From ASV31 sp965229765 (GTDB lineage Bacteria > Pseudomonadota > Alphaproteobacteria > Rhodobacterales > Rhodobacteraceae): a stretch of DNA of 64,000 bases. The position numbers and the translations under genes are program-made. Every line of letters starts with the position of its first letter. Positions within the stretch are counted from its first letter, which is position 1. Under the pieces are notes generated by a model. The model was not told the origin of the DNA and did no database searches. It saw only the letters and a program-made list of their open reading frames with translations. This document shows, one piece after another, positions 32,195 through 44,088 of the stretch. The stretch is from NCBI GenBank assembly GCA_965229765.1, contig CBDDJT010000001.1, positions 1 through 64,000 on the forward strand, in the 5' to 3' direction.

Positions 32195-33697
32195 GTGACC
32201 GAACGCGCCTTCACCCTGCGCCCGGACACCCGCGACGTGCTGGTCGACGGAACACCCGTAGCCCTTGGCGCGCGGGCCTTTGACGTGCTGGCGCATTTGC
32301 ACGCCCATGCCGACCGTGTGGTGTCGAAGGCCGAGTTGCTGGAAGAGGTCTGGGGCGGGCTGGCGGTGGAAGAGGGCAACCTGACCGTCCAGATCAGCGC
32401 CCTGCGCAAGGTGCTGGGCGCCAAGGCCATCGCGACGGTGCCCGGCGTGGGCTACAAGCTGGCGACGGGTGCCGCGCCCGACGCCGCCACGGGGCCGGCC
32501 CTGCCCGACAAGCCGTCGCTTGTCGTGCTGCCCTTCGCCAACCTTTCGGGCACGTCGGACAACGCCTATCTGGTCGATGGGCTGGTGGCCGATATCATCG
32601 CGAACCTGTCGCGGCTGTCGGCGCTTTACGTCATCGCTGCCTCGACGAGTTTCCGGTTTCGCGGGCAGCCGGTCGATGTGGCCGATCTCAGCCGGCGGCT
32701 TGGGGTGCGCTATGCCGTCGAAGGCTCTGTCCAGCAGGCGGGGCCGTCGCTGCGGTTGACGGTGCAATTGATCGAGGCAGAGACGGGGCGCACGATCTGG
32801 TCGGAACGCTTTGCCGGCGAGGTCGGCAACGTGTTCGCGTTGCAGGACGAGATCTCGGCCCGCGTCGCGGGGGCGGTCGAACCCAAGCTGATGTTCGCCG
32901 AGGCGGGGCTGGCGCAGGGCAAGCCGACCGAGGACCTGAAGGCCTATGACCTTGTCCTGCGTGCCCTGCCCCATGTCTACCGGACGCCGACGATAGAGGA
33001 TTTCCGCAAGGGCGTCGCGCTTCTGGACCAGGCGATCGCGCGCGATCCGGGCTATGCGATGGCCAAGGCGTGGAAGGTGCGCGCCTATCTGATCGCGCGC
33101 GGTGCGCGGATGATTTCCTGGCAGGAAAACCTGGAGGTGGCGCCGCTGGCGCGTGACCTGTTGGCCGAGGCGGGGGACGATCCGCTGGTGCTGGTCTTTG
33201 CGGGGCAGTTCCACGCCTTTTCCGGCTGGGGCCAGCAGGAAGGGGCCGAGGCCGTGCGCCGGGCGCAGCGCCTGTGTCCCAATTCGGCGCTGGTGAACCT
33301 GTCGGCGGGCTGGCCGCTAAGCTACATCGGGGCCTATGACGAGGCCATCCGGTCCTTCGAGGCGGGTATAAGGCTGGACCCGCTGGGGGACATGGCAATC
33401 TATTGCAGGATGGGCGCGGCCATGTGCCACCTGCTTGCCGGGCGGCCCGCCACCGCCATCGAGATCGGCGAACAGGTGGTGGGCGAGCTTCCGTCCTACG
33501 GCACCGGCGTGATGTTCCTGTTGCTGGCCTACTGGGCGTCGGGCCGGACCGACGACGCCCGCCGGATGGCCGATGAGTTGCGCCGGATCGTTCCGGACAT
33601 CTCGCTGGGCGAGACGCTGGGAAGCTCTCCTTACCGGCGTCCCGAGCAGCGGCAGGTGACCATCGACGCCTTCCGTGGTGTCGGGCTGCCCGAGTAG
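32195..33697 (+). CDS. Winged-helix / TolB-like / TPR regulator, paralogue 3
   Basis: 500 residues starting at GTG (MTERAFTLRPDTRDVLVDGT). The winged helix (VALGARAFDVLAHLHAHADR, TVQISALRKVLGAKAIATVP) is closest to paralogue 2; part of it reads almost base for base the same, which suggests recent conversion. The TolB-like region (SLVVLPFANLSGTSDNAYLV) and the TPR-like part (ALLDQAIARDPGYAMAKAWK and later units) are more distant. With three bases after paralogue 2 it is probably translated from the same mRNA. It ends 150 bases before the convergent secE stop. Confidence 0.8.
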   Translation: MTERAFTLRPDTRDVLVDGTPVALGARAFDVLAHLHAHADRVVSKAELLEEVWGGLAVEEGNLTVQISALRKVLGAKAIATVPGVGYKLATGAAPDAATGPALPDKPSLVVLPFANLSGTSDNAYLVDGLVADIIANLSRLSALYVIAASTSFRFRGQPVDVADLSRRLGVRYAVEGSVQQAGPSLRLTVQLIEAETGRTIWSERFAGEVGNVFALQDEISARVAGAVEPKLMFAEAGLAQGKPTEDLKAYDLVLRALPHVYRTPTIEDFRKGVALLDQAIARDPGYAMAKAWKVRAYLIARGARMISWQENLEVAPLARDLLAEAGDDPLVLVFAGQFHAFSGWGQQEGAEAVRRAQRLCPNSALVNLSAGWPLSYIGAYDEAIRSFEAGIRLDPLGDMAIYCRMGAAMCHLLAGRPATAIEIGEQVVGELPSYGTGVMFLLLAYWASGRTDDARRMADELRRIVPDISLGETLGSSPYRRPEQRQVTIDAFRGVGLPE

Positions 33698-33847
33698 CCG
33701 CGCGGGCGGCCTGCCTTCAAGCGGACTGGCGGCCGATCCTGTGGCTGCTATGACCGGGAGGCTGGCCGGGCGGGGTATCCGTGCGCGGGTGCCGCAGGGA
33801 ATTGTCGCCCCGAGGCCCCAGGCGCGCTGACCGGGCCGCCTGACCGA

Positions 33848-34042
33848 TCAGAACGATTGCAGAAGCATTTGCAGGCCGGTGCGAATGATCCAGTCGACGA
33901 AGAAGAAGAAGATCGCGGCAAGCGTGGCCATGGCGAAGACCATAACCGTGGTCAGGGCGACCTCGCGCCGCGTGGGCCAGACCACCTTGGACACTTCCGC
34001 CCGTACCTGCTGTACGAACTGGAGCGGATTTGCCTTTGCCAT
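33848..34042 (-). CDS. secE: Protein translocase subunit SecE
   Basis: 64 residues starting MAKANPLQFVQQVRAEVSKV. The cytoplasmic amphipathic helix with VVWPTRREVALTTVMVF is the SecE signature, followed by one membrane span. SecE clamps SecY in the SecYEG channel. The single-span short form is normal for alphaproteobacteria. Normally nusG follows within tens of bases; here the downstream neighbours are the three convergent winged-helix genes, so secE forms its own unit or is read from the glycosyltransferase gene upstream. Confidence 0.96.
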   Translation of the reverse strand: MAKANPLQFVQQVRAEVSKVVWPTRREVALTTVMVFAMATLAAIFFFFVDWIIRTGLQMLLQSF

Positions 34043-34097
34043 GTCGATCCCCTGATCCTGCCTGTCTGGCGGCAGATACGCCGTCCCGCCGCAGGTT

Positions 34098-35078
34098 TCA
34101 ACCGTCCTTGGCGGGATGCGGGCGCGCGCTGCCGTCATGGGGGGCGTCGGCCTGCCGCTGGGGGCGGATCACGGTGTCCCAGTAGCCCTCGTTTCCGTCG
34201 ACCTCGGGCGGGCGGGCGCCGTTGGCTTCGTAGAAGGCGATCAGCGCCTCGACGCTGTCGTGCCCGGCGAATTCGTCAAGCACGGCGTCGGTTGCCCATT
34301 TGTAGTCCGAGGCCAGAAGCCTTTCCGGCTTCTGGTAATGGTGCACGACGACGCTGTGCATCCGCCCGCGCCCGATCACCCCGCCCTTGTTCCAGATCGA
34401 ATCGATCAGGGTCGGGCGCAGCCCGGCGCGCACCGCCGCAACCGGAAGCGAGATCTGGTCGAGCGTGGGATAGATGCCGCGCGCAAGGCGGCGGTCCTCG
34501 ATCTCGAGCGCAGTGTCGCGCCAGATCGCGCCGAAGTCGGGGGTGTCGTAGGTGACGAAAGCGGCGGCGAGGCTGACCGGCACATAAGAGCCGTCGGGCC
34601 GGAACATGCGCTGGCGCGGCGGCTCCAGCCCGACCGATGCATAGGCGGCGCGCCAGTCCTCGACCGTCTTGCCCCACATCCAGCCGCTGGTGTTGCGGCC
34701 CGAGACGCAGCCGGGGTGGATCGCCTCGGCCAGTCGGGCCGGGCGGATCATCACCATGTCGGTGTCCATCAGGATTGTGGCGCGGGCCGCGCGCGGCGCG
34801 GCGCAGGCATAAAGCTTGTTGCCCTGCGGGTAGGTCACGCGAAAGGCGGGGTCGATGGGCTCCAGCCTGACGCCGTGCCGATCCAGGAAGTCCAGGGTTG
34901 CCGGGTGCAGCCGGTCGATCAGGTCGTGCCGGCAGTAGGCCCAGATGCCGATGTCATCCTGTGCGAAGGCCAGCAGCGTCGAGATCAGCAGCACCCCGGA
35001 CCACTCGTAGCGGCCCGGTTCAAGCATCAGGACCACGCCGATGTCGCGGTCGCCTGTGGTGGATAGTGTCGTGCCCAT
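34098..35078 (-). CDS. Putative GT-A fold glycosyltransferase
   Basis: 326 residues. The segment RATILMDTDMVMIRPARLAE contains a DxD motif at the end of a hydrophobic strand, typical of nucleotide-sugar and metal binding in GT-A glycosyltransferases. An early VVLMLEPGRYEWSGVLLI and later VTYDTPDFGAIWRDTALEIE with YPTLDQISLPVAA resemble glycosyltransferase-8-like proteins. No signal peptide or membrane span is seen. The donor and acceptor are unknown. It sits 55 bases upstream of secE on the same strand, in the insertion between secE and trnW. Confidence 0.6.
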   Translation of the reverse strand: MGTTLSTTGDRDIGVVLMLEPGRYEWSGVLLISTLLAFAQDDIGIWAYCRHDLIDRLHPATLDFLDRHGVRLEPIDPAFRVTYPQGNKLYACAAPRAARATILMDTDMVMIRPARLAEAIHPGCVSGRNTSGWMWGKTVEDWRAAYASVGLEPPRQRMFRPDGSYVPVSLAAAFVTYDTPDFGAIWRDTALEIEDRRLARGIYPTLDQISLPVAAVRAGLRPTLIDSIWNKGGVIGRGRMHSVVVHHYQKPERLLASDYKWATDAVLDEFAGHDSVEALIAFYEANGARPPEVDGNEGYWDTVIRPQRQADAPHDGSARPHPAKDG

Positions 35079-35184
35079 GACCCCTGATCCCTGCCCCGCG
35101 CCAAGGCTAGCAGCGGTGGCGGCAGGGGCAACGGGGTTTTGCGCCCCGCGTGGGGCCCCCGCCCGGAGCGGGGGCCGTGCGCCG

Positions 35185-35697
35185 CTACGAGCGAGAGGGG
35201 TAGATGCCCTCGATGGCGATGATGTAGTTCAGCGCCAGGTACGGCTGCATGTTCTGGTGCGACTGGCTGCCGCCGGCGCTGCCGATCGCCTGAACGCCCA
35301 TCGCGGTGGCCGGGCCGGAAGGGGCGTAGGCCGGGTCCGTCTCGACCGCCAGCATGTTGCCGGTTGGATCGGGGCTTGTCGCCAGGGTGAGGGCGGCAAA
35401 CTGGGTGTGGTGGTGCGACGGCATCTGGTTGGTCGTCAGCGTGACCGTCTCCTGTCCGCCTGACGCCCCCAGCAGATGCGGGGACAATCCCGGACCGTGA
35501 CGCGGCCCCAGCGGCACGCGCCCGCGCAGGTCGGGCAAGGCGAAGGTGGTCTGCCCGTCACCGCCGTAGGCGGTGCCCAGAATGCTGTAGAGCGCGCTGA
35601 ACTGGGCGATCGGCAGAAGTTGGCCGTCGCAGTACATCCACCCGCGCGGTTCGAAGTTTCCGGCAAAGAGGATGACCTCTCCGATAAAGGGTTCCAT
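35185..35697 (-). CDS. Tail-collar (microcystin-dependent-like) protein
   Basis: The start with GGAGG five bases upstream gives MEPFIGEVILFAGNFEPRGW and 170 residues. The opening plus CDGQLLPIAQFSALYSILGT and FALPDLRGRVPLG are diagnostic of the phage tail collar domain (PF07484) found in short tail fibres and in stand-alone bacterial MdpB-type proteins. The C-terminal GSQSHQNMQPYLALNYIIAI is also characteristic. No other phage gene is near, so it is likely a domesticated solitary gene. A short inverted repeat AGTGT/ACACT (35730-35746) lies in its promoter region. Confidence 0.85.
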   Translation of the reverse strand: MEPFIGEVILFAGNFEPRGWMYCDGQLLPIAQFSALYSILGTAYGGDGQTTFALPDLRGRVPLGPRHGPGLSPHLLGASGGQETVTLTTNQMPSHHHTQFAALTLATSPDPTGNMLAVETDPAYAPSGPATAMGVQAIGSAGGSQSHQNMQPYLALNYIIAIEGIYPSRS

Positions 35698-35901
35698 TGG
35701 CGCCTCCGATATATCCATGGTTGTATCACAGTGTCTGTCTAACACTCGCAAACCGGATTCGCCCAAGTCATTTTTCGCGCTAAACGGGAATTTCGCCGCA
35801 GCCGCGCAGGGCAGGCTTCACATGAAACGGCACCAGTCCCGGCGCGCGCGAAACGCGCGGACGCCAGAGCCTATTCAGCATGTCGGGTCAGGTTAAGGGC
35901 C

Positions 35902-35977
35902 TGGCAGGGGCAGAGGGACTCGAACCCACGACCCTCGGTTTTGGAGACCGATGCTCTACCAACTGAGCTATACCCCT
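35902..35977 (-). tRNA. trnW: tRNA-Trp (CCA anticodon)
   Basis: A 76-base cloverleaf with the acceptor stem AGGGGTA/TGCCCCT, D-loop AGCTCAGTTGGTAGAGC, anticodon stem-loop TCGGT-CTCCAAA-ACCGA (anticodon CCA), T-arm GTGGGTTCGAGTCCC, discriminator G and an encoded CCA end. trnW between tuf and secE is the ancestral bacterial order, which supports the reading of this region as an expanded tuf-trnW-secE-nusG locus. Confidence 0.98.
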
Positions 35978-35990
35978 ACGGCCAGTGCCG

Positions 35991-36019
35991 GGGTTATGCC
36001 AGCGCGCGAGGGGAATCAA
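35991..36019 (-). promoter_or_regulatory. Predicted promoter of trnW
   Basis: TTGATT (36014-36019) precedes a TAACCC/CATAAC stretch at 35991-35998 with 15-17 bases spacing on the minus strand, about 14 bases before the mature tRNA 5' end. Since the tuf transcript appears to terminate at 37046-37066, a separate promoter is needed. Confidence 0.45.
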
Positions 36020-36174
36020 GTGGGCAATTGACCCTCGCGGGCGGGATGTCGGGGCATGTCGCAGCAAATCGGATTCATCTTTGCCCCGGACCGCATGTGC
36101 GGGCGCAATCGCTGCGTCACGGGCGGGGCGAATGCACGATTCCATTTGTGTGCCACACGATATAGCGTCGCCCC

Positions 36175-37023
36175 ATGCCAACCCCCGATCCGTCCCTCTT
36201 CGAAGACACGCCATGGATGGCGCTGGAAGACGCCGCGCTGGAGGCCCCGCGCGTCGTGCCCACCATGTTGCAGCCGGCCGAGAGGCGGCTTTATCTCTGG
36301 CTGACGCGCACATGGGCGCAGGGCGCGGGCGCGATCGTGGATCTTGGATGTTTCGTTGGCGGGTCGACCGCGCTTCTGGCAGAGGGCCTGCGGCAGGCGG
36401 GACGCGACGGCGTGGTTCACGCCTTCGACGCCTTCCAGATCAGCGAGGAACTGAAGGAGCGATACCTTTACACCCACGGGATCGAACGGTTCGAAGGCGA
36501 GAACATGCTTCCCATCGCGCGGGAATTGCTGGAGCCCTGGGGCGACATGGTGGTGCTGCATCCCGGTCGCATCGAGACGCAGGACTGGAGCGGCGGGCCG
36601 ATCGAGATCCTGGCGCTGGATGCCTCCAAGACCGCCGAGACGATGGACCAGATGGCCGGGATCTTCTTTCCGCATCTGATCCCGGGCCGGTCCGTGATCG
36701 TGCAGCAGGATTTCCTGCACTGGAAGCAGCCGTGGGTGGCGGTGCAGATGGCCCGGATGGCCGATCAGTTCCGGCCGCTGGCCCGCGCCCCGCGCGACAG
36801 CCTGGCCTTTCTGTGCACCGCAGAAGTGGACGCCGCGGCGCTGGAGGCCGGGCGATGCGCGGACCTGACCGACGACCAGATGCGGGCCGACCTGACCGCC
36901 CTGCGCAAGCGGATGCGCGGCCTTGGCGTGGGCAAACCGCTGCGGGTCCTGGAAGATGCCGTGCGCCTGAACCCCGGCCGCCGCGGCGCGTCGGGCATGA
37001 CCGAGCGGCCGGAAGGAGCCTAG
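36175..37023 (+). CDS. Class I SAM-dependent methyltransferase-like protein
   Basis: 282 residues. Motif I is visible as AIVDLGCFVGGSTALLAEGL with an acidic residue two turns later (VVHAFDAFQIS), the Rossmann pattern of TylF-like O-methyltransferases. IEILALDASKTAETM would be the metal/substrate-binding Asp strand and PGRSVIVQQDFLHWKQPW the following strand-helix. The substrate is unknown. The gene is convergent with tuf copy 2, shares a bidirectional terminator with it, and is divergent from trnW. It belongs to the set of accessory genes inserted among translation genes. Confidence 0.65.
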   Translation: MPTPDPSLFEDTPWMALEDAALEAPRVVPTMLQPAERRLYLWLTRTWAQGAGAIVDLGCFVGGSTALLAEGLRQAGRDGVVHAFDAFQISEELKERYLYTHGIERFEGENMLPIARELLEPWGDMVVLHPGRIETQDWSGGPIEILALDASKTAETMDQMAGIFFPHLIPGRSVIVQQDFLHWKQPWVAVQMARMADQFRPLARAPRDSLAFLCTAEVDAAALEAGRCADLTDDQMRADLTALRKRMRGLGVGKPLRVLEDAVRLNPGRRGASGMTERPEGA

Positions 37024-37045
37024 GGGCAGGGGCAGGCACGAAAAA

Positions 37046-37066
37046 GGCCGCCCCCGGAGGGCGGCC
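37046..37066 (-). terminator. Terminator after tuf copy 2 (possibly bidirectional)
   Basis: A stem GGCCGCCC/GGGCGGCC with a five-base loop. On the minus strand it is followed by TTTTTCGTG, a good U-tract, about 105 bases beyond the tuf stop. On the plus strand, after the methyltransferase gene, the tail CTTGGTG is poor. Confidence 0.7.
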
Positions 37067-37171
37067 CTTGGTGTGACGTTCCCGCCCGGACGGCAGGCTA
37101 ACAGATGATTTCCGGGACGCCACCGGCGCCGCGGGTGTCTGCGGTTTGCGCAGACACCCGCCTTTCCCGGA

Positions 37172-38347
<1,176 letters not shown>

Positions 38348-38404
38348 TGTCCGGGCGCCCTTGCTCAGAGGGGCCCGCGCGGGCCCCGTTCCAACATCGC
38401 GCGC

Positions 38405-38433
38405 TCGTTACTCACTGGCCGGGGGAAAATCAA
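38405..38433 (-). promoter_or_regulatory. Predicted promoter of tuf copy 2
   Basis: On the minus strand TTGATT (38428-38433) and TAACGA (38405-38410) are spaced by 17 bases, just after the stop of the upstream lipoprotein gene. The leader of about 50 bases includes the palindrome GGGGCCCG/CGGGCCCC. Confidence 0.55.
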
Positions 38434-38436
38434 GCG

Positions 38437-39117
38437 TCAGTTGGAGGGCTGTGTCGCGGTCTCTGCGACCGCTTCCGGGGCGGCCTCGGGGGCGTCGAGC
38501 GCGGCGGTCTCGACCGCGGCGGGCTCTTCGGCCGTATCGAGCTCTGCGGTGGGCGCGGGAGGCGGCGCATCGCCGAACCAGTCTGCGTTTGCCAGCATCC
38601 AGTCATGCACCGCCTTGGCGGCGTTCGCGGCCAGCGTGTCCATCTGTTCCTGCTTGGACCGGGTCAGGCCAGAGCCGACCAAGGTGTCGGCGCTGAGGCC
38701 CTCGAACACGGTAAAGCGCTTTGGTTCGGCAACCTTGGTCTGGGTGGCGTCCTCCCACACGGTGGCGGTGATGAGCAGCACCGATTTCGGCGCCACCACC
38801 AACGGGATGCCCGGCGGCGCAAGCGCGTATCCGTCGACGCTTATCCCGGTGTGGAAATAGGTGCTGCCGTCGTACCGCCCGAGACGCGCGTCGATCGCCC
38901 GCTCCATCACGCGCTTCCATTCCTCGTCCGAGGCGCGGCGCGACACCGGGCTGACGGCAGGTTCGTTCACGGTGACGATATTGTGACCGAGCAGGAAGTC
39001 GCCCATCGGCTCTGGCGGCTCGTCGCCGATCTGGCCCGCGTCGGTGCAGGCCGCCACGAGGGCGAGCATCGGCAGGATCGCGGCAAGGCGCGGCGAAAGA
39101 AGACGGTGGAGGGTCAT
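38437..39117 (-). CDS. Hypothetical lipoprotein
   Basis: 226 residues with a lipoprotein signal: a basic N-terminus, AILPMLALVAAC and a lipobox Cys near residue 24. The mature part has about 150 residues with mixed strands (GDFLLGHNIVTVNEPAVSPV, KSVLLITATVWEDATQTKVA) and a C-terminal low-complexity Ala/Glu/Pro tail of about 45 residues. It probably faces the periplasm from the inner or outer membrane. I do not recognise a family. It is transcribed towards tuf, whose promoter begins immediately after it. Confidence 0.65.
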   Translation of the reverse strand: MTLHRLLSPRLAAILPMLALVAACTDAGQIGDEPPEPMGDFLLGHNIVTVNEPAVSPVSRRASDEEWKRVMERAIDARLGRYDGSTYFHTGISVDGYALAPPGIPLVVAPKSVLLITATVWEDATQTKVAEPKRFTVFEGLSADTLVGSGLTRSKQEQMDTLAANAAKAVHDWMLANADWFGDAPPPAPTAELDTAEEPAAVETAALDAPEAAPEAVAETATQPSN

Positions 39118-39181
39118 GGCAGCTCCGGCATATGTCGGGGGACAGGGTTAGCGCAGTCGGCCCCGGCGCGCAACGCGCGGT

Positions 39182-40327
39182 TCAGCGGCAGATCGCGCGG
39201 AGCGCCTGCCAGTCCTCTTCGCCCAGCGACGGGCGGATCGGACCGCCGAGCAGCGTGTCGGCCGCCTGCGCCGCCGCCATGCGGTCGCCCAGCGCGGGAT
39301 GGCCCGCGAAATGCGTCCAGATGCCGGTATCCTCGCCAAAGCGTTCCCGGAAGATGGCGAACATGTCCGCGATGGCCGAGGGCGGAATTCCCTTTTGCGC
39401 CAGCAGTTCGTGGGCGAAGGCGTCCGAGGCGGCCTCTGCCTTCTGGCTGTAGGAGGCCTCGATCAGGCGGTTGGCGAGAAAGAGCACCACGGCGCCGCCG
39501 GCAAAGTCCCCGAGGATCAGCCCCAGCACCCCGATAGAGCCGGCCGAGCGCAGGGTGCCGCGCGTCGGATCGCGGGCCGCGACATGGCCAAGTTCATGGG
39601 CAAAGACCGCGGCCACCTGGTCGGGGTGCGTGGCCGCCTCTATCAGGCCGCGGAAGAAGACGATTCGCCCGCCGGGCAGGGCGAAGGCATTCACGAGGTC
39701 GTCGTCGAGCACATGCACGCGCACCGGGTATGGCAGGCCGAGCCCCGTTGTCAGGCGGCGTTCCATCCGTTCGAGCGCGGCAAGCCCCTCGGGCGCCTCG
39801 CAGATCGCGAGCGGGAGGTCGTCGCGCGACGAAAGCGCATCCCGGATCTGGTCGAAGGTGGCATCGCCCAGCGCCTGTTCGCCCTCTGGCGGAAGGTAAT
39901 CGGCCAACTGGTCGGCCATGACAGGGATCAGGACAAAGAGGATGGCCGCCACCGCGCCGATGGCCGCCAGGCCCCAGGCGGCCATCCGCCCCCTGCCGCG
40001 CACCCGCGGGCGGCGGTCGAGCGCCGGCGCGCGCGCGGCAAGGATGCGCGTGGGCTCTGGCCCCGTCACGTAGAGCCGCGTGTACGGATCGCCCGCGCGA
40101 ACCAGGACAAGCGTGCCGGGATCGGCCTGGTCGGGCAGGCGGCGCAGGTCGGCCAGCGGCCAGCGCCTTGGATCGGCCGCCGCCGTCTCGATCAGAAGTC
40201 CCCCGGCGCCGGTGTCGTCGATGCTCAGGCGCGCGGGGTGCAGAGCGGCGCTGCGTCCGTCGACAAGGCGCGCCTCGGCGGTGAAACGCGGCGGCGCGGC
40301 GCCCACGGTGATCGTGGTGATGGTCAT
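39182..40327 (-). CDS. M48-family metallopeptidase
   Basis: 381 residues. A polar N-terminal region of about 110 residues is followed by one membrane span (WGLAAIGAVAAILFVLIPVM) and the peptidase domain. VAAVFAHELGHVAARDPTRG carries the HExxH zinc site, and EAASDAFAHELLAQKG supplies the third ligand Glu, as in HtpX/Oma1/BepA-type M48 enzymes. VNAFALPGGRIVFFRGLIEA is also a family signature. It likely processes membrane or periplasmic proteins. Its start overlaps the stop of the DUF898 gene by four bases, so the two form a coupled operon. Confidence 0.9.
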   Translation of the reverse strand: MTITTITVGAAPPRFTAEARLVDGRSAALHPARLSIDDTGAGGLLIETAAADPRRWPLADLRRLPDQADPGTLVLVRAGDPYTRLYVTGPEPTRILAARAPALDRRPRVRGRGRMAAWGLAAIGAVAAILFVLIPVMADQLADYLPPEGEQALGDATFDQIRDALSSRDDLPLAICEAPEGLAALERMERRLTTGLGLPYPVRVHVLDDDLVNAFALPGGRIVFFRGLIEAATHPDQVAAVFAHELGHVAARDPTRGTLRSAGSIGVLGLILGDFAGGAVVLFLANRLIEASYSQKAEAASDAFAHELLAQKGIPPSAIADMFAIFRERFGEDTGIWTHFAGHPALGDRMAAAQAADTLLGGPIRPSLGEEDWQALRAICR

Positions 40328-41511
40328 ATCGCCGCCCCCACGTCGAGCGCCTCGGCGAAACCTTCGGCCTCGGCGAATTCGTCGCGGCTGCGCTGGCCGA
40401 TGCCCGCAAGCGCCGGGGTGCCCTCGATTGTCAGGGTCTCTGCGTAGTGGCGCATGAGCGGCATGGTCAGGAAGACATGCGTCAGGACCCCGAACATCAC
40501 GAAGCCCGCGAAATAAAGCCCCACCGCCGCCGCCGCCGCCGTCCAGGCCGGAAGCGCGCCAAGGATCGCGGCGGCATCGAGCCCCGAGGCGCCGTCATCG
40601 AAGGCGGCCTCGGTGAAAAGCGCGGCCGCGATGAAGAACCCGATGGCGACAAGGCCCAGCAGGATCCCGATGCCCAGCCAGCCGAACAGGTGGATGCGCA
40701 CCACGCGCAAGGTGCGCGGCGCGGAGACAAGGCGCAGGGCCCCGGCACGCTTGGCCCCGGTCAGAAGGCGGAAGGCAGACACCCGGTAATGGATCAGCGC
40801 CCAGAGCGTGAAAGGGACGGTCACGAACAGGCCAAGAAGCAGCGCGCCATTGCCAAGGCCGCCGACAAGGGCGACCCCGATGTTGGCAAGCACCCCCAGC
40901 ACAACGGGCAGGAACGGCCGCAAGAGCATCGTCCAGCGCCCCGTCTGGACCAGCGGCTGGCTGCCGAACCACGTGCGGTCGGTGACGTATTTTTCCAGCC
41001 AGAAGGTCTTGCGCGGCCAGAGCAGGCCAAGGCTGAGCACCGTCAGCCCCCAGTGCCAGAGCGCGCGGCCCGCATAGCCCCAGGCACCGGGTTCAAGCCC
41101 GAAGCGGATGCCGCGCCAGCGGGTGCGCGCCAGCACGTATCGCCGCGCGCGATAGCGGGCGAAGAACCAGAGCGGCACCACACCGGCAAAGGACAGCGCA
41201 TAGGCGGTGACGTTGCCGTGCAGCAGCGCGAAGCTGGCGAACATGAGAACGAGGTTCACCACGCCGATGTAGAAGGCCACGATGACCACGGCGATGAGAA
41301 AGCCCAGAAGCTTTTCCGAGGGAAGGCCCGTGTATTCGAGCGGCACGCCCCCCGGGCGGATCGCGGACCAGTAGTAGCGGCGGAGGCGCGTCTTCATCCA
41401 GAACCGGTAAAGACCCAGCGTCAGCACGGTCAGAAGGCTGGTGCCGAGCGCAAGCCCGAACAGCCGCCCCCGGCGGCCCGCGAATTCGGTTTGCAGCGCA
41501 GCGTCCGTCAT
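40324..41511 (-). CDS. DUF898 (YjgN-like) membrane protein
   Basis: The start MTDAALQTEFAGRRGRLFGL is chosen because the family begins this way; the open frame extends much further upstream without conservation. The 395-residue protein has several hydrophobic segments in repeated units of the form (F/L)WxxxTRLRRYYWS / YRARRYVLARTRWRGIRFGL, the DUF898 pattern of polytopic membrane proteins of unknown role. It is coupled to the downstream M48 protease by an ATGA overlap, a pairing that suggests membrane-protein quality control. Three hairpins separate it from parC. Confidence 0.85.
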   Translation of the reverse strand: MTDAALQTEFAGRRGRLFGLALGTSLLTVLTLGLYRFWMKTRLRRYYWSAIRPGGVPLEYTGLPSEKLLGFLIAVVIVAFYIGVVNLVLMFASFALLHGNVTAYALSFAGVVPLWFFARYRARRYVLARTRWRGIRFGLEPGAWGYAGRALWHWGLTVLSLGLLWPRKTFWLEKYVTDRTWFGSQPLVQTGRWTMLLRPFLPVVLGVLANIGVALVGGLGNGALLLGLFVTVPFTLWALIHYRVSAFRLLTGAKRAGALRLVSAPRTLRVVRIHLFGWLGIGILLGLVAIGFFIAAALFTEAAFDDGASGLDAAAILGALPAWTAAAAAVGLYFAGFVMFGVLTHVFLTMPLMRHYAETLTIEGTPALAGIGQRSRDEFAEAEGFAEALDVGAAI

Positions 41512-41570
41512 GTCCGCAGAATTGCCGCGACGCGGCCGATTGGAAAGCGCCGATTGCCACCGGGCGGGGC

Positions 41571-41637
41571 AAGGCATTTGGAAATGCCTTGATACGAGGC
41601 CCCGGGAGGGGCCTCGAAAGCGCCTTTCAAGGCGCTT
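41571..41637. repeat. Three stacked inverted repeats between parC and the DUF898 gene
   Basis: Three consecutive perfect stems lie within 67 bases: AAGGCATTT/AAATGCCTT (41571-41590), CGAGGCCCC/GGGGCCTCG (41595-41616) and AAGCGCCTT/AAGGCGCTT (41618-41637). Spacing between them is one to four bases and none has a U-tract. They begin 11 bases beyond the parC stop, so they would form at the 3' end of the parC mRNA. Confidence 0.7.
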
Positions 41638-41648
41638 GCAGCCCCGGC

Positions 41649-43970
<2,322 letters not shown>

Positions 43971-44088
43971 GCGGGCGGTTTAGACCGCACCCGTTTCACG
44001 GTCCAGCGGCAATTCGCGGGTTGGGGTTTGCGCCGCGCCCTGCCCTGTCCTAAGTGCGAAGGAGGTGTGCGGTGAGAAGGGGTCCGGG

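Noticed and set aside
33698..33847. Possible terminator or small RNA between the third winged-helix gene and secE
   Set aside because: No stem of convincing strength or U-tract was found in these 150 bases.
35185..35697. Prophage hypothesis from the tail-collar domain
   Set aside because: No other phage gene, integrase or att duplication was seen within the window; stand-alone collar proteins are common in bacteria.
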